From contig NZ_JACFXW010000001.1 of the NCBI RefSeq assembly GCF_014158035.1, forward strand, positions 2,489,501 to 2,553,500: 64,000 nt of DNA. Reading direction: 5' to 3'. Below the pieces are notes generated by a model. It saw only the letters and a program-made list of their open reading frames with translations, ran no database searches and was not told the DNA's origin. The stretch's first letter is position 1; each line of letters begins with the position of its first letter. This document shows, in pieces, positions 1-8,833 of the stretch. The position numbers were made by a program, and so were the translations under genes. Origin of the DNA: Rhizobium sp. G21 (GTDB lineage Bacteria > Pseudomonadota > Alphaproteobacteria > Rhizobiales > Rhizobiaceae).

Positions 1-423
1 CCTCATAGACATCGTTGGAAAGCAGGTTCTTCAAGGTCTTGCGGTCGCCCTCCGCATAGGCGGTGACGATCATTTCATAGGCCGCCTGCGCTCCCTGAAC
101 GAATTGCTGCGGGTCGAACGACGGGTCTGCGTCGACGATCCGGCGCAATGATTCGTTCAGCGCGGCGCCGGGCGGGGCGAAATCATCGATCGACTGATAG
201 CGATTTTCAGGTTCGGATGCGCCGCGCCGCGGCAGCGTGATGACCTTGCCGTCTTCCGCCGGCGCCTGGGGCCGTTCGGCCTCCCGCGCGGATTCGCGCG
301 GCGAAAAAGGATCGTAGGGCTGCTTCTCATGCCCGGTGCGTTTTCCCAGAACGCTGCGGAGGTTCAAAAAATCAACGCCGCAACGATCAGGAAAAACAGG
401 GTGATGATACTGTCTGTGCCCAT
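1..423 (-). CDS. Tim44-like domain protein, N-terminal part, frameshifted and cut by window edge
   Basis: The ATG at 423 opens a short hydrophobic N-terminal segment (MGTDSIITLFFLIVAALIF) that runs into a stop. Adding one base to the A-run at 366-371 (a T-run on the coding strand) continues it as FLNLRSVLGKRTG, followed by a charged linker and the start of a Tim44-like domain reaching the window edge. Rhizobial Tim44/TimA-type proteins have this layout: one membrane anchor, then LRSVLG(R/K)RTG. They are inner-membrane-anchored proteins of poorly defined role, related to mitochondrial Tim44. It is divergent from fxsA, a typical rhizobial arrangement. The frameshift is probably a homopolymer sequencing error. 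Confidence 0.75.
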
Positions 424-518
424 GGCTGGCTTTGCCCTCGGTTCTTAAATTGCCTGCTTCGCTTCCCATATAGTCGTCCTATGAATATCATTCAAACGGA
501 GGAGACAAGGGAATTACA

Positions 519-1031
519 ATGCGCACCACTCTGCCGCTTCTGGCGTTTCTCGCCACGCCGATCCTGGAGATCGCGACTTTCATTCTCGTCGGACAACGGA
601 TCGGCGTCGGACCGACGCTTCTTCTGGTGCTATTCGCCGGATTTGCCGGCGTGATGATCTTGCGACGGCAGGGGCTGGGCGCGCTGAAGAAACTGAACCG
701 AAATCTGCGCCGCGAGAGCCTGTCCGGAGAAGGACTGGCGGACGGCTTCCTGATTGCGGTCGCAGCCGTGCTGCTGATCATTCCCGGATTTCTGACCGAC
801 ATCGCCGCGCTTCTCCTGCTTCTGCCGCCCGTCCGCCGTCTGATCTGGCGGCGTTGGGCCAGTTCGATCGAGATGCGCAGCTATTACAGCTCCAGTCATT
901 CCCGGGGACCCGCAAATGGCGACGCACGATCCAACCGCGATTTCGTCGATCTCTCGCCGGAGGACTTTCGCCGTGCGGCGGATCCCGACGCTGCGCCTCG
1001 AACGGCCCGACTGAGGCGCCGAGGGTTGTAA
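519..1031 (+). CDS. fxsA: FxsA family membrane protein
   Basis: A 170-residue protein with hydrophobic segments near residues 5-20, 27-45 and 75-105, then a polar C-terminal tail with a FVDLSPEDF motif. Small size, the early LEIATFILVG-type motif and the GFLTDIAALLLLLPPVR stretch match the FxsA family. The E. coli member is a cytoplasmic membrane protein whose overproduction relieves F-plasmid exclusion of phage T7; its normal role is unknown. A purine-rich sequence (aaggga) precedes the ATG at 519. Its position between the Tim44-like gene and secB is the usual alphaproteobacterial context. Confidence 0.9.
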   Translation: MRTTLPLLAFLATPILEIATFILVGQRIGVGPTLLLVLFAGFAGVMILRRQGLGALKKLNRNLRRESLSGEGLADGFLIAVAAVLLIIPGFLTDIAALLLLLPPVRRLIWRRWASSIEMRSYYSSSHSRGPANGDARSNRDFVDLSPEDFRRAADPDAAPRTARLRRRGL

Positions 1032-1189
1032 GCATCCGACCTAAATGCTAGATGGCAAGCCCCGGGGCTCAGCGCCCTATGCTTCGGTCAGAGAAGTCCA
1101 ACTTCACCGCCGGCCCGTCGCCGTGAACCCCGGACAATGGAATCTTTGAGGCGAACCAGTCGTTCGCCCTGGCGATGAGGAAAGAGATC

Positions 1190-1669
1190 ATGTCGAACGA
1201 AAATGCGAACGGCGTCGAAGCGCAGCCGGCAATCAACATTCTGGCGCAGTATGTGAAGGATTTCTCCTTCGAGAATCCGGGCGCGCCCCGTTCGCTCCAG
1301 GCCCGCGACAAGGCCCCGTCGATCAATATCTCGGTGAACGTCAACGCCAATCCGCTGTCGGACACCGATTTCGATGTGGTGCTGACGCTCGACGCCTCGG
1401 CCAAGGATGGCGACAAGGTGGTCTTCCACGCCGAGCTCGCTTATGGCGGCCTGTTCCGCGTTCAAGGCTTCGCCCAGGAGCATATGCTGCCGGTGCTCTT
1501 CATCGAATGCCCGCGCCTGCTGTTCCCCTTCGCGCGTCAGATCGTCGCCGACGCCACCCGCAATGGCGGCTTCCCGCCGCTGATGATCGACCCGATCGAT
1601 TTCGCGGTGATGTTCCAGCAGCGCATGGCCGAAGAACAGGCTAAAGCGCGCGTCGCCGCCAACAACTGA
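1190..1669 (+). CDS. secB: Protein-export chaperone SecB
   Basis: A 159-residue SecB. This cytosolic tetrameric chaperone keeps preproteins unfolded and hands them to SecA for Sec-dependent export. The conserved core ([16 protein letters not shown] near the N-terminus, the YGGLFRV and [10 protein letters not shown] segments, and the [11 protein letters not shown] segment near the end) is intact. I chose the ATG at 1190 because gaggaaag lies about 8 bases upstream; an in-frame ATG at 1175 would add five residues and overlap that site. A rho-independent terminator follows directly. Confidence 0.95.
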   Translation: MSNENANGVEAQPAINILAQYVKDFSFENPGAPRSLQARDKAPSINISVNVNANPLSDTDFDVVLTLDASAKDGDKVVFHAELAYGGLFRVQGFAQEHMLPVLFIECPRLLFPFARQIVADATRNGGFPPLMIDPIDFAVMFQQRMAEEQAKARVAANN

Positions 1670-1696
1670 GCGGCTTGACAGGCTTGCATTCGAAAG

Positions 1697-1721
1697 CGCC
1701 CGGCCTCCGCCGGGCGTTTTT
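1697..1721 (+). terminator. Rho-independent terminator after secB
   Basis: A perfect 7-bp stem (CGCCCGG at 1697-1703, CCGGGCG at 1710-1716) with a 6-base loop, followed by five T residues. It lies 27 bases after the secB stop and touches the convergent dnaQ stop codon. Confidence 0.85.
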
Positions 1722-2439
1722 ATTGGCCTGCCGGCTCCGCGCCGAGGCCGTATTTCATCCAGATCGCCTTGTCGCCCATTTTCCTGACCAACGCCTTATG
1801 CGCTTCGGCTTCAACAGCCGACAGACGTGAAGGCAGCGGCTGAGGCCGCGTGAGCGTGATGATGTCGGACTGGTCTTCGATCTGCTGGGCGCGGCTCCGT
1901 TCCGGTCCCGCCAGGCCGAGCGCCGTCTGCCGGCCGCCGATCAATTCGATATAGACTTCGGCGAGCAGTTCGGAATCGAGAAGCGCGCCGTGTTTCAGGC
2001 GATGTGAGTTGTCGACGCCGTAACGACGGCAGAGCGCATCCAGCGTATTCGGTCCCATCGGATGCTTACGCCGCGCCATCTGCAGCGTGTCGACCACCCG
2101 CTCATTGGCGATAGCCGGCAAACCGATCCGGGCGAGCTCGGCATTGATGAAGCCCATGTCGAAATTGGCGTTGTGGGCGATCCACTGGGCGCCGTCGAAA
2201 AACTCCAGGATCTCGTCGACGACATTGGCGAAGACGGGCTTGTCGGCGAGAAACTCGTCGGTGATTCCGTGCACGGCCAAGGCGTCCGGATGGACCTTTC
2301 GGCCATCGGGATTGATATAGAGATGGATGGTCCGGCCGGTCGGAAAGTGATCCCGAAGCTCCACGCCGCCGATTTCGATGATGCGGTCCTCGCGCGAGTC
2401 GAGGCCGGTGGTTTCCGTGTCGAAGATGATTTCCCGCAT
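1720..2439 (-). CDS. dnaQ: DNA polymerase III epsilon subunit (3'-5' proofreading exonuclease)
   Basis: A 239-residue DnaQ, the proofreading subunit of the replicative polymerase core. DEDDh exonuclease residues are visible: D7 and E9 in FDTETTG, D94 in HNANFDMGF, and H150 and D155 in HGALLDSELLA. The short C-terminal tail would bind the alpha subunit. It starts two bases after the coaE stop, so dnaQ is the last gene of the leftward maf-aroE-coaE-dnaQ block, the usual alphaproteobacterial order. Confidence 0.95.
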   Translation of the reverse strand: MREIIFDTETTGLDSREDRIIEIGGVELRDHFPTGRTIHLYINPDGRKVHPDALAVHGITDEFLADKPVFANVVDEILEFFDGAQWIAHNANFDMGFINAELARIGLPAIANERVVDTLQMARRKHPMGPNTLDALCRRYGVDNSHRLKHGALLDSELLAEVYIELIGGRQTALGLAGPERSRAQQIEDQSDIITLTRPQPLPSRLSAVEAEAHKALVRKMGDKAIWMKYGLGAEPAGQ

Positions 2440-2441
2440 GG

Positions 2442-3032
2442 TCAGCGATCTCCAAGTCCAAATGCGCCCAGAATGCGCTTCACGTCCGCGCGAGCATGTT
2501 CCATGCCGAGGCCGGTGTCGATGACGTAGTCGGCGCGTTTGCGCTTCTCCGCATCCGGCATCTGTCGCGACAGGATCAGCGCGAATTTCTCTTCGGTCAT
2601 GCCCGGCCGCGCGAGAACTCTACGGCGTTGGACATCGGGATCGCAAGTAACCACCACGACCTTGTCCACACGCGCTTCCCCCTTGTTCTCGAACAAGAGC
2701 GGGATATCGAGCACGACCAATCTTTCGCCGGATTCGCGGTAGGAATCGAGAAGCGCTGTCTCTCTCTTCCAGACCAGAGGATGCACGATCGCTTCGAGGT
2801 CGCGAAAGCGATCCGGTTCGCTGGCCAGGGCCGCAGACAGGCATTTCCTGTCGACCACGCCATCGACCACACATCCGGGAAAAGCGGCGCCGATCGGCGC
2901 TACGGCTTCGCCTCGATAGAGGTCATGGACGATGCCGTCGGCATCGATCACCGGCACGCCTTCGCCGCGAAAAAGATCCGCGGTCGTCGACTTGCCCATG
3001 CCGATCGATCCGGTCAGTCCCAGCCGCAGCAT
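2442..3032 (-). CDS. coaE: Dephospho-CoA kinase
   Basis: A 196-residue CoaE, which catalyses the last step of coenzyme A synthesis: phosphorylation of the ribose 3'-OH of dephospho-CoA. The P-loop GSIGMGKST is at residues 8-16, followed by [12 protein letters not shown] and an [11 protein letters not shown] segment. The ATG at 3032 overlaps the aroE stop by one base (TGATG), indicating translational coupling. A longer in-frame start exists upstream but would lie inside aroE. Confidence 0.95.
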   Translation of the reverse strand: MLRLGLTGSIGMGKSTTADLFRGEGVPVIDADGIVHDLYRGEAVAPIGAAFPGCVVDGVVDRKCLSAALASEPDRFRDLEAIVHPLVWKRETALLDSYRESGERLVVLDIPLLFENKGEARVDKVVVVTCDPDVQRRRVLARPGMTEEKFALILSRQMPDAEKRKRADYVIDTGLGMEHARADVKRILGAFGLGDR

Positions 3033-3889
3033 CAATGCCGCTCCAGATCGGCGACGATCAACGCTCTCAGTTCGTCGGTCACGTCTGGGCGAACGCCGAA
3101 CCATTTCTCGAAACCGGGCGCGGCCTGGTGCAGCAGCATGCCGAGACCGTCGCAGACTGGTCGTCTCTGTTGCTTCGCCATGGCGAGTATGGGGGTGATC
3201 AACGGCGCATAGACGATATCGGTGACCAGTCCGCCCTCCGCCATCGGTGAAAAATCGATCGCCGGCGCATCCGCGCCGTCCATGCCGAGCGACGTTGTAT
3301 TGACGAAGAGATCGGCGCCGGCCAGTCGCTCGGCGAGCGCGTCGATCGGCGCGGCGTGAAGGCGCGGGCCGAAGCGGTCGGCCAGTTCCTGCGCCCGCGC
3401 GAGCGTGCGGTTCAAGACGTGAATCTCTGAAAAGCCGCGATCCCGCAACGCTTGAAGGATCGCGCGGCTAGCGCCCCCGCCCCCAGCACCACCCCGGTCG
3501 CGACGATCATCCCAGCCCACGGCCCGCTGGTCGAGATTGGCGAGGAAGCCATAGCCATCGGTATTGGTCGCCATGAGACGGCCTTGCTCGAGATAGAGCG
3601 TATTCGCCGCACCCAATTCGCGGGCGATATCATCGGGTTCATCCGCGAGAGCGAAAGCCGCCTCCTTATGCGGGATGGTGATATTGCCGCCTCGATAGCC
3701 GGATTCGCCGCTCTTCACCATGTCGATGAAGTCGGCGAATTGATCTGACGCAATCTCGACCGCCTGGTAGGAGCCCTCGAGCTTCAACGTCTTCAACCAA
3801 TGGGTATGGATCATCGGCGAGCGCGAATGCCGGATCGGGAAGCCGCAGACGAAAGCCTTTTTTAACGATGTTTCACGTGAATCAGCCAT
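3032..3889 (-). CDS. aroE: Shikimate dehydrogenase, with a compensated double frameshift
   Basis: A 285-residue AroE, which reduces 3-dehydroshikimate with NADPH in the chorismate pathway. Substrate-binding SRSP (residues 22-25), catalytic K75 in NITIPHKEA and D111 in NTDGYGF are present. Residues about 130-139 read [10 protein letters not shown], where the family has the NADP-binding GxGGxxRA loop. In the next frame the same bases give ATGVVLGAG. One extra base near 3498-3503 and one missing C in the run at 3474-3478 restore [14 protein letters not shown]. The start codon overlaps the end of maf by 8 bases, and codons 4-8 carry a parS-like site. Confidence 0.9.
   Translation of the reverse strand: MADSRETSLKKAFVCGFPIRHSRSPMIHTHWLKTLKLEGSYQAVEIASDQFADFIDMVKSGESGYRGGNITIPHKEAAFALADEPDDIARELGAANTLYLEQGRLMATNTDGYGFLANLDQRAVGWDDRRDRGGAGGGGASRAILQALRDRGFSEIHVLNRTLARAQELADRFGPRLHAAPIDALAERLAGADLFVNTTSLGMDGADAPAIDFSPMAEGGLVTDIVYAPLITPILAMAKQQRRPVCDGLGMLLHQAAPGFEKWFGVRPDVTDELRALIVADLERH
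3869..3884. other. parS: parS-like ParB-binding site 1
   Basis: TGTTTCACGTGAATCA differs from the consensus parS 16-mer TGTTTCACGTGAAACA at one position. It lies in the first codons of aroE, left of the putative origin. In other bacteria chromosomal parS sites cluster near oriC and are bound by ParB. Confidence 0.8.
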
Positions 3890-4478
3890 TGATGGCTCCC
3901 AGAGATCGGAGTCCGGCGAGCAGCGTCAGCATCGGCAGGCCGAGGATTGTGAAATAGTCACCCTCTATCCGTTCGAACAATTGCACGCCCGGCCCTTCGA
4001 ACTGGTAGGCGCCGACGGATTGCAGGATTCCATCGCCCGAAAGTTGGAGGTAGTGAGACAGGAATGGCTCGGAGATCGCGCGCATGGTCATGTGCGCTAT
4101 GGAGACGTCGGACCAAACGACCTTGCCGTCACGGGCCACGGCGACGCCGCAATTGAGATGATGCGTCCTGCTGGAAAAGGCGCGGATGTGATCGGCGGCT
4201 TCCGCCATGTCGCGCGGCTTGTGAAAGATGCGCTCACCCAGCGACAGCGTCTGGTCGGAGCCGATGACGAAGGCGTAGGGATGATGCAAGGACACGTGCA
4301 GAGCCTTCGCTTCCGCCAGGCCGCGCGCGACTTCGTCCGGATGCGCGCCTCGCGCCAGCAGCGGTTCTTCGACGGCGCGCTCGTCGATATCGGCGCTGAT
4401 CGCCTCGTAGACGAGCCCTGCGCCGCTCATCAGTTGACGACGCGACGCGCTCTTGGACGCCAATATCAATCTGGCCAT
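3882..4478 (-). CDS. maf: Maf-like nucleotide pyrophosphatase
   Basis: A 198-residue Maf family protein. Maf enzymes hydrolyse non-canonical or pyrimidine nucleoside triphosphates to monophosphates and pyrophosphate, and some affect septum formation. It opens with [14 protein letters not shown], the Maf signature, and keeps a VIGSDQTL segment. The ATG at 4478 has AGGAGG just upstream, so I prefer it to a longer in-frame start. It lies between PPSR and aroE in an apparent operon. Confidence 0.9.
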   Translation of the reverse strand: MARLILASKSASRRQLMSGAGLVYEAISADIDERAVEEPLLARGAHPDEVARGLAEAKALHVSLHHPYAFVIGSDQTLSLGERIFHKPRDMAEAADHIRAFSSRTHHLNCGVAVARDGKVVWSDVSIAHMTMRAISEPFLSHYLQLSGDGILQSVGAYQFEGPGVQLFERIEGDYFTILGLPMLTLLAGLRSLGAING

Positions 4479-4503
4479 GCCATGCCTCCTATTACGCCGA
4501 GGA

Positions 4504-5322
4504 CTAACGAAGCTTAGGTCGAAGCGCAACAATCGCCGCGGCCGTCTCTTCGATCGATTTTCGGGTGACGTCGATCAGCGGCCAATTGTTTCGGGCGCAG
4601 AGTTGCCTGGCGTATTTGATCTCCTCGGAGATGGTCGCCCTGTCCGTATAACTGTCCTGATAGCCGGAGGTGGAGCCGAGGATCCGGTTCTCCCGAACCT
4701 GGCTGATATGGTCGACGCTCGCCACAAGGCAAACGATCAACGGGCGTTTGGCCGCAAAGAGTTTCTCCGGAAGCTTGGCCCCGACGACCAGGGGTATGTT
4801 GGCGGTCTTGATGCCGCGATTGGCGAGGTAGATCGCCGTGGGGGTTTTCGATGTCCGGCTGACGCCCAGAAGAATGACGTCGGCTTCGTCGATATTGTGC
4901 GGCAACTGGCCGTCGTCGTGATCCATGGTGAAATTGAGCGCCTCGATGCGGGCGAAGTAACCGGCGTTCAACTGGTGCTGGGCGCCTACTCTCCGCCGAT
5001 TGGGCGCGCCGAGATAGGATTGAAAGATTTCCAGCACCGGCTCGATGACCGACACGCAAGGCACACCCATCTCGCCGCAGGTCTCGTCGATGACGGCGGC
5101 GATGTCCCGATCGATGATGGTGTGAAGCACGATGCCGGGCTCCTCGTCGATCGCCGCCAGCACGTCACTCACCTGCTTGCGGCTGCGCACCAGCGGATAG
5201 ACATGTTCGACCGCCATGCAATCGCCGAATTGAGCGGCGGCGGCCCGTCCCGCTGCGATCAGCGTCTCGCCCGTCGAATCGGAGATCAAGTGCAGGTGAA
5301 AGAATTTCTTCTTGTTTTCCAC
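4504..5322 (-). CDS. ppsR: Pyruvate, phosphate dikinase regulatory protein (bifunctional kinase/pyrophosphorylase)
   Basis: About 272 residues, PPSR/DUF299 family. These proteins inactivate PEP synthetase or pyruvate phosphate dikinase by ADP-dependent phosphorylation and reactivate it by phosphorolysis. The nucleotide-binding motif GVSRTSKTP is at about residues 153-161, and [13 protein letters not shown] is at the N-terminus. I chose the GTG at 5322 because homologues begin just before that segment; further upstream the frame runs into the DnaA-box region and lacks family similarity. It is transcribed leftward from the origin region. Confidence 0.88.
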   Translation of the reverse strand: MENKKKFFHLHLISDSTGETLIAAGRAAAAQFGDCMAVEHVYPLVRSRKQVSDVLAAIDEEPGIVLHTIIDRDIAAVIDETCGEMGVPCVSVIEPVLEIFQSYLGAPNRRRVGAQHQLNAGYFARIEALNFTMDHDDGQLPHNIDEADVILLGVSRTSKTPTAIYLANRGIKTANIPLVVGAKLPEKLFAAKRPLIVCLVASVDHISQVRENRILGSTSGYQDSYTDRATISEEIKYARQLCARNNWPLIDVTRKSIEETAAAIVALRPKLR

Positions 5323-5704
5323 GCTTTCGGCGCCCCCTGTTGAGCAGTGTGGATAAAGTGCCGTTTCGGACCATGCGGCACAAGCTCTCTGGGAAAACCC
5401 CGATTTGTCCACAGCGAAAGCCCGCGCGGAGAACGGAAAGGCAGGGGTGTGGAAAAGACTCATGCTTTCATCGACGGAAGACTCAGTTCTTCGACTGTCC
5501 ACAGACGAGATCGAAGGCAGCTTTCGTCAAAGCTTTGGATTCCCGAGCTGAATCCGCTCGGCTGCCGTTTATCCACAAGACGGGGATTTCGCGCTCCCGA
5601 CTCCTGTGCGCTTGCGTCGCGGAAGGAAAAACCTGTTGAGGCCTGATAATCCTTGAATCCCACCGACTCTTAAGAAATAGCAATCTAGATCTATCTATTC
5701 TTTT
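5323..5704. other. oriC: Probable chromosomal replication origin (oriC)
   Basis: This 382-bp gap between PPSR and hemE has perfect DnaA boxes (TTATCCACA on the + strand at 5569-5577, on the - strand at 5348-5356) and near-matches at 5405-5413, 5448-5456 and 5495-5503; another lies inside hemE at 5716-5724. Seven GANTC sites (5457, 5480, 5538, 5550, 5599, 5655, 5665) fall within 213 bp. An AT-rich stretch spans about 5670-5705 and could be the unwinding element. Origins next to hemE are known in Caulobacter and Sinorhizobium. Flanking genes diverge from here, and parAB/parS are nearby. Confidence 0.85.
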
Positions 5705-6745
5705 ATGAGGCGGGATGTGGAAAAGACGGCGCGAAAGGTGATGGAGGTTCTCTCCGGAAAAACGGTCAGCCCGCCTCCGGTGTGGTTGATGCGACAAGCA
5801 GGCAGATACTTGCCGGAATATCGCCAGACCCGAAGCCAGGCGAAGGGATTTCTCGATCTCTGTTACACGCCCGAACTCGCGGTCGAAGTGACCATGCAGC
5901 CGATCCGGCGTTATGGCTTCGATGCGGCGATTCTGTTTTCCGATATCCTCGTCATTCCCGACGCGATGAACCGCAATGTGCGTTTCGTCGAAGGTGAAGG
6001 ACCGCAACTCGATCCCATTTCTCTGGATGAAATCGAGAGGTTGCAAGCTCCCGATGTCGCGCGGCGCCTCGCCCCGGTGTTCGAAACGGTAAGCCGCTTG
6101 CGCGAAGGCCTGCCGGACGCGACGACGCTTCTTGGCTTCTGCGGCGCGCCTTGGACGATCGCCACCTACATGATCGCCGGGCACGGCACGCCGGACCAGG
6201 CGCCGGCGCGGTTGTTCGCCTACAAGCATCCCTCGGCTTTCGAAAGGCTGCTTTCCGTCGTCGCCGAGGCGTCGGCGGAGTATCTGATCCGCCAGATCGA
6301 CGCCGGCGCCGATGCGGTGCAGATCTTCGATTCCTGGGCCGGGGTTCTCGGCGACGAAGAGTTCGAGCACTATGCGGTGCGGCCGGTGCGGCGCATCGTC
6401 GATACGCTCAGGGCCGCGCGGCCTAGCGCCAAGGTGATCGCCTTCGCCAAAGGCGCGGGCGCGAATCTCCGCAGCTATCGCCAGGGCGTCGACGCCGACG
6501 CGATCGGTCTCGACTGGACGATTCCGCTGGATTTCGCCGCCGAGCTGCAGAAGGACGGCGCGGTGCAGGGCAATCTAGACCCGCTGCTCATGGTCGCGGG
6601 TGGTGACGCGATGGAGAGCCGGGCCCGCCGCATTGTCGACAAGCTCGGCCATGGACCGCTGATCTTCAATCTCGGCCACGGCATCACGCCGCAGGCCGAT
6701 CCCGAGAACGTGACGCGACTGCTTCAGGTTATTCGCGGTGGTTGA
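5705..6745 (+). CDS. hemE: Uroporphyrinogen decarboxylase
   Basis: A 346-residue HemE, which decarboxylates the four acetate groups of uroporphyrinogen III to give coproporphyrinogen III in heme synthesis. The [17 protein letters not shown] signature with substrate-binding R30 and R34, and the catalytic aspartate D80 in [10 protein letters not shown], are present. The ATG at 5705 follows the AT-rich edge of the origin, and a DnaA-box-like sequence overlaps its first codons. An internal ATG at codon 13 is a possible alternative start. hemJ follows after 10 bases. Confidence 0.95.
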   Translation: MRRDVEKTARKVMEVLSGKTVSPPPVWLMRQAGRYLPEYRQTRSQAKGFLDLCYTPELAVEVTMQPIRRYGFDAAILFSDILVIPDAMNRNVRFVEGEGPQLDPISLDEIERLQAPDVARRLAPVFETVSRLREGLPDATTLLGFCGAPWTIATYMIAGHGTPDQAPARLFAYKHPSAFERLLSVVAEASAEYLIRQIDAGADAVQIFDSWAGVLGDEEFEHYAVRPVRRIVDTLRAARPSAKVIAFAKGAGANLRSYRQGVDADAIGLDWTIPLDFAAELQKDGAVQGNLDPLLMVAGGDAMESRARRIVDKLGHGPLIFNLGHGITPQADPENVTRLLQVIRGG

Positions 6746-6755
6746 GGAGAGCGCC

Positions 6756-7289
6756 ATGACGAACCCTGAGGCAGATGCCGGAGCAGGAGCCTGGCGACGC
6801 GCCGGCGCGGCGATCGCAATGTTCCTCGCCTTGATCGGGGCGGTGTTCTTTTTCGCTCCGAACGATGCTTATCTCTGGATCAAGGCGATGCATGTCATCG
6901 CGGTGATATCCTGGATGGCGGGGCTGCTCTACCTGCCGCGTCTGTTCATCTACCATCATCAATCCGCGCCGGGCTCGGGGACTTCCGACACCCTGAAGGT
7001 GATGGAGCGCCGGCTGTTTCGGGTGATCATGAACCCGGCGATGATGATCTCTTGGGCGCTCGGCCTCTATCTGGCGTGGGACGGTTTCGGCTTCATCGGC
7101 GGCTGGCTGCACGCCAAGATCGCCGCCGTGGCGCTGATGACCGCAGCGCATGTGTATTTCGGTCGGGCGATGCGCGCCTTCGGCCGCGACGAGCGACCTT
7201 CGACGGAGCGCGGTTGGCGCTTTCTCAACGAAGTTCCGGCGCTTCTGATGATCGCCATCGTCTTGTTGGTAATCGTCAAGCCGTTCTGA
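6756..7289 (+). CDS. hemJ: Protoporphyrinogen IX oxidase HemJ
   Basis: A 177-residue integral membrane protein with about four transmembrane segments. HemJ oxidises protoporphyrinogen IX to protoporphyrin IX in bacteria lacking HemG and HemY. The KAMHVIAVISWMAGLLYLPR segment carries the family's conserved histidine, and MNPAMMISWALGLYL follows. GAGGAG precedes the ATG at 6756. Its position directly after hemE and before rho is typical of rhizobia and supports the call. Confidence 0.92.
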   Translation: MTNPEADAGAGAWRRAGAAIAMFLALIGAVFFFAPNDAYLWIKAMHVIAVISWMAGLLYLPRLFIYHHQSAPGSGTSDTLKVMERRLFRVIMNPAMMISWALGLYLAWDGFGFIGGWLHAKIAAVALMTAAHVYFGRAMRAFGRDERPSTERGWRFLNEVPALLMIAIVLLVIVKPF

Positions 7290-7450
7290 TTTGACTTGTC
7301 AAAGCGCGTCGAGTCTGGCAGAGCACTAATCACACGCGGAATGACGGCGCAATTTTGCTTCATTCTGCACAGCGGCATGCCCCTCCTTCCTTCATGCCGA
7401 TCTCCAGACCTTTCCGGTTGTCTTCCCCCAACGCCCCGATGGTTCGCTTC

Positions 7451-8713
7451 ATGGCCGAGATGAAACTCCAAGACCTCAAGAACAAGACCGCCACCGATTT
7501 GCTGGCTTTCGCCGAATCCGTGAACGTCGAAAACGCCAGCGTCATGCGCAAGCAGGAGCTGATGTTCGCGATCTTGAAGAATCTCGCCGCCCAGGAGGTC
7601 GAGATCATCGGCGAAGGCGTAGTGGAACTGCTTCAGGACGGCTTCGGCTTCTTGCGGTCGGCGAACGCCAACTATCTGCCGGGTCCGGATGATATCTACA
7701 TCTCGCCCTCGCAAATTCGACGTTTCTCGTTGAAGACCGGCGACACGGTCGAAGGTCCGATCCGCAGCCCCAAGGAAGGCGAACGCTATTTCGCGCTGCT
7801 GAAAGTCAACACCATCAATTTCGACGATCCGGAAAAGATCCGTCACAAGGTGCATTTCGACAATCTGACGCCGCTCTACCCCAATGAGCGCTTCAAGATG
7901 GAATTGGACATTCCGACCAACAAGGACATGTCGCCGCGGGTGATCGACCTTGTCGCGCCTCTTGGTAAGGGCCAGCGCGGCCTGATCGCGCCGCCGCGCA
8001 CGGGTAAGACGGTGCTGTTGCAGAACATCGCCCATTCGATCACCGCCAATCATCCGGAATGCTATCTGATCGTCCTGCTGATCGACGAACGTCCGGAAGA
8101 AGTGACGGACATGCAGCGCTCGGTGCGCGGCGAAGTGGTTTCCTCGACCTTCGACGAACCGGCGGTGCGGCATGTTCAAGTCGCCGAAATGGTGATCGAG
8201 AAAGCCAAGCGCCTGGTCGAACATGGCCGCGACGTGGTTATTTTGCTGGATTCGATCACACGCCTTGGCCGCGCCTATAACACGGTGGTCCCGTCGTCGG
8301 GCAAGGTTCTGACCGGCGGCGTCGACGCCAACGCCCTCCAGCGCCCCAAGCGATTCTTCGGCGCCGCCCGCAATATCGAGGAAGGCGGTTCGCTGACGAT
8401 CATCGCCACCGCGCTCATCGACACCGGCAGCCGCATGGACGAAGTGATCTTCGAAGAATTCAAGGGCACCGGCAATTCCGAAATCGTTCTGGACCGCAAG
8501 GTGGCGGACAAGCGAATCTTCCCCGCGATGGATATTCTCAAGTCTGGCACCCGCAAGGAAGACCTGCTCGTGCCGCGCCAGGACCTGCAGAAGGTTTTCG
8601 TGCTGCGCCGCATCCTCGCCCCGATGGGCACGACAGACGCGATCGAATTCCTGATCGACAAGCTGAAGCAGACCAAGAACAACGGCGATTTCTTCGATTC
8701 GATGAATACGTGA
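7451..8713 (+). CDS. rho: Transcription termination factor Rho
   Basis: A 420-residue Rho, the hexameric RNA-dependent ATPase and helicase that ends transcription. The N-terminal helix domain (DLLAFAESV), the cold-shock-like RNA-binding domain ([20 protein letters not shown]), the P-loop near residues 180-188 (APPRTGKTV) and the Walker B region ([15 protein letters not shown]) are intact. I chose the ATG at 7451 because rhizobial Rho proteins begin MAEMKLQ. The 160-base gap after hemJ is large enough for a Rho leader, but I see no defined element in it. Confidence 0.95.
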   Translation: MAEMKLQDLKNKTATDLLAFAESVNVENASVMRKQELMFAILKNLAAQEVEIIGEGVVELLQDGFGFLRSANANYLPGPDDIYISPSQIRRFSLKTGDTVEGPIRSPKEGERYFALLKVNTINFDDPEKIRHKVHFDNLTPLYPNERFKMELDIPTNKDMSPRVIDLVAPLGKGQRGLIAPPRTGKTVLLQNIAHSITANHPECYLIVLLIDERPEEVTDMQRSVRGEVVSSTFDEPAVRHVQVAEMVIEKAKRLVEHGRDVVILLDSITRLGRAYNTVVPSSGKVLTGGVDANALQRPKRFFGAARNIEEGGSLTIIATALIDTGSRMDEVIFEEFKGTGNSEIVLDRKVADKRIFPAMDILKSGTRKEDLLVPRQDLQKVFVLRRILAPMGTTDAIEFLIDKLKQTKNNGDFFDSMNT

Positions 8714-8775
8714 TCGGCCTGCACCGATCGCAAAGCCGCAATGACTTGAGCGTCGAAGCAAAATACAGTATGGCA

Positions 8776-8801
8776 ACCGCCGGGCCAGCCCGGCGGTTTT
8801 T
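8776..8801 (+). terminator. Rho-independent terminator after rho
   Basis: A 9-bp GC-rich stem (8777-8785 with 8788-8796) with a very small loop, followed by five T residues. It separates rho from mnmE. Confidence 0.85.
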
Positions 8802-8833
8802 GTTTGCGCCCATTCTCTCAGGACCCACTGTTG

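Noticed and set aside
5670..5690. Possible CtrA site in the origin (TTAA-N7-CAAT)
   Set aside because: Only one half matches the consensus.
7067..8776. A 569-residue frame antisense to hemJ and rho
   Set aside because: Composition mirrors the rho codons; no motif or ribosome site.
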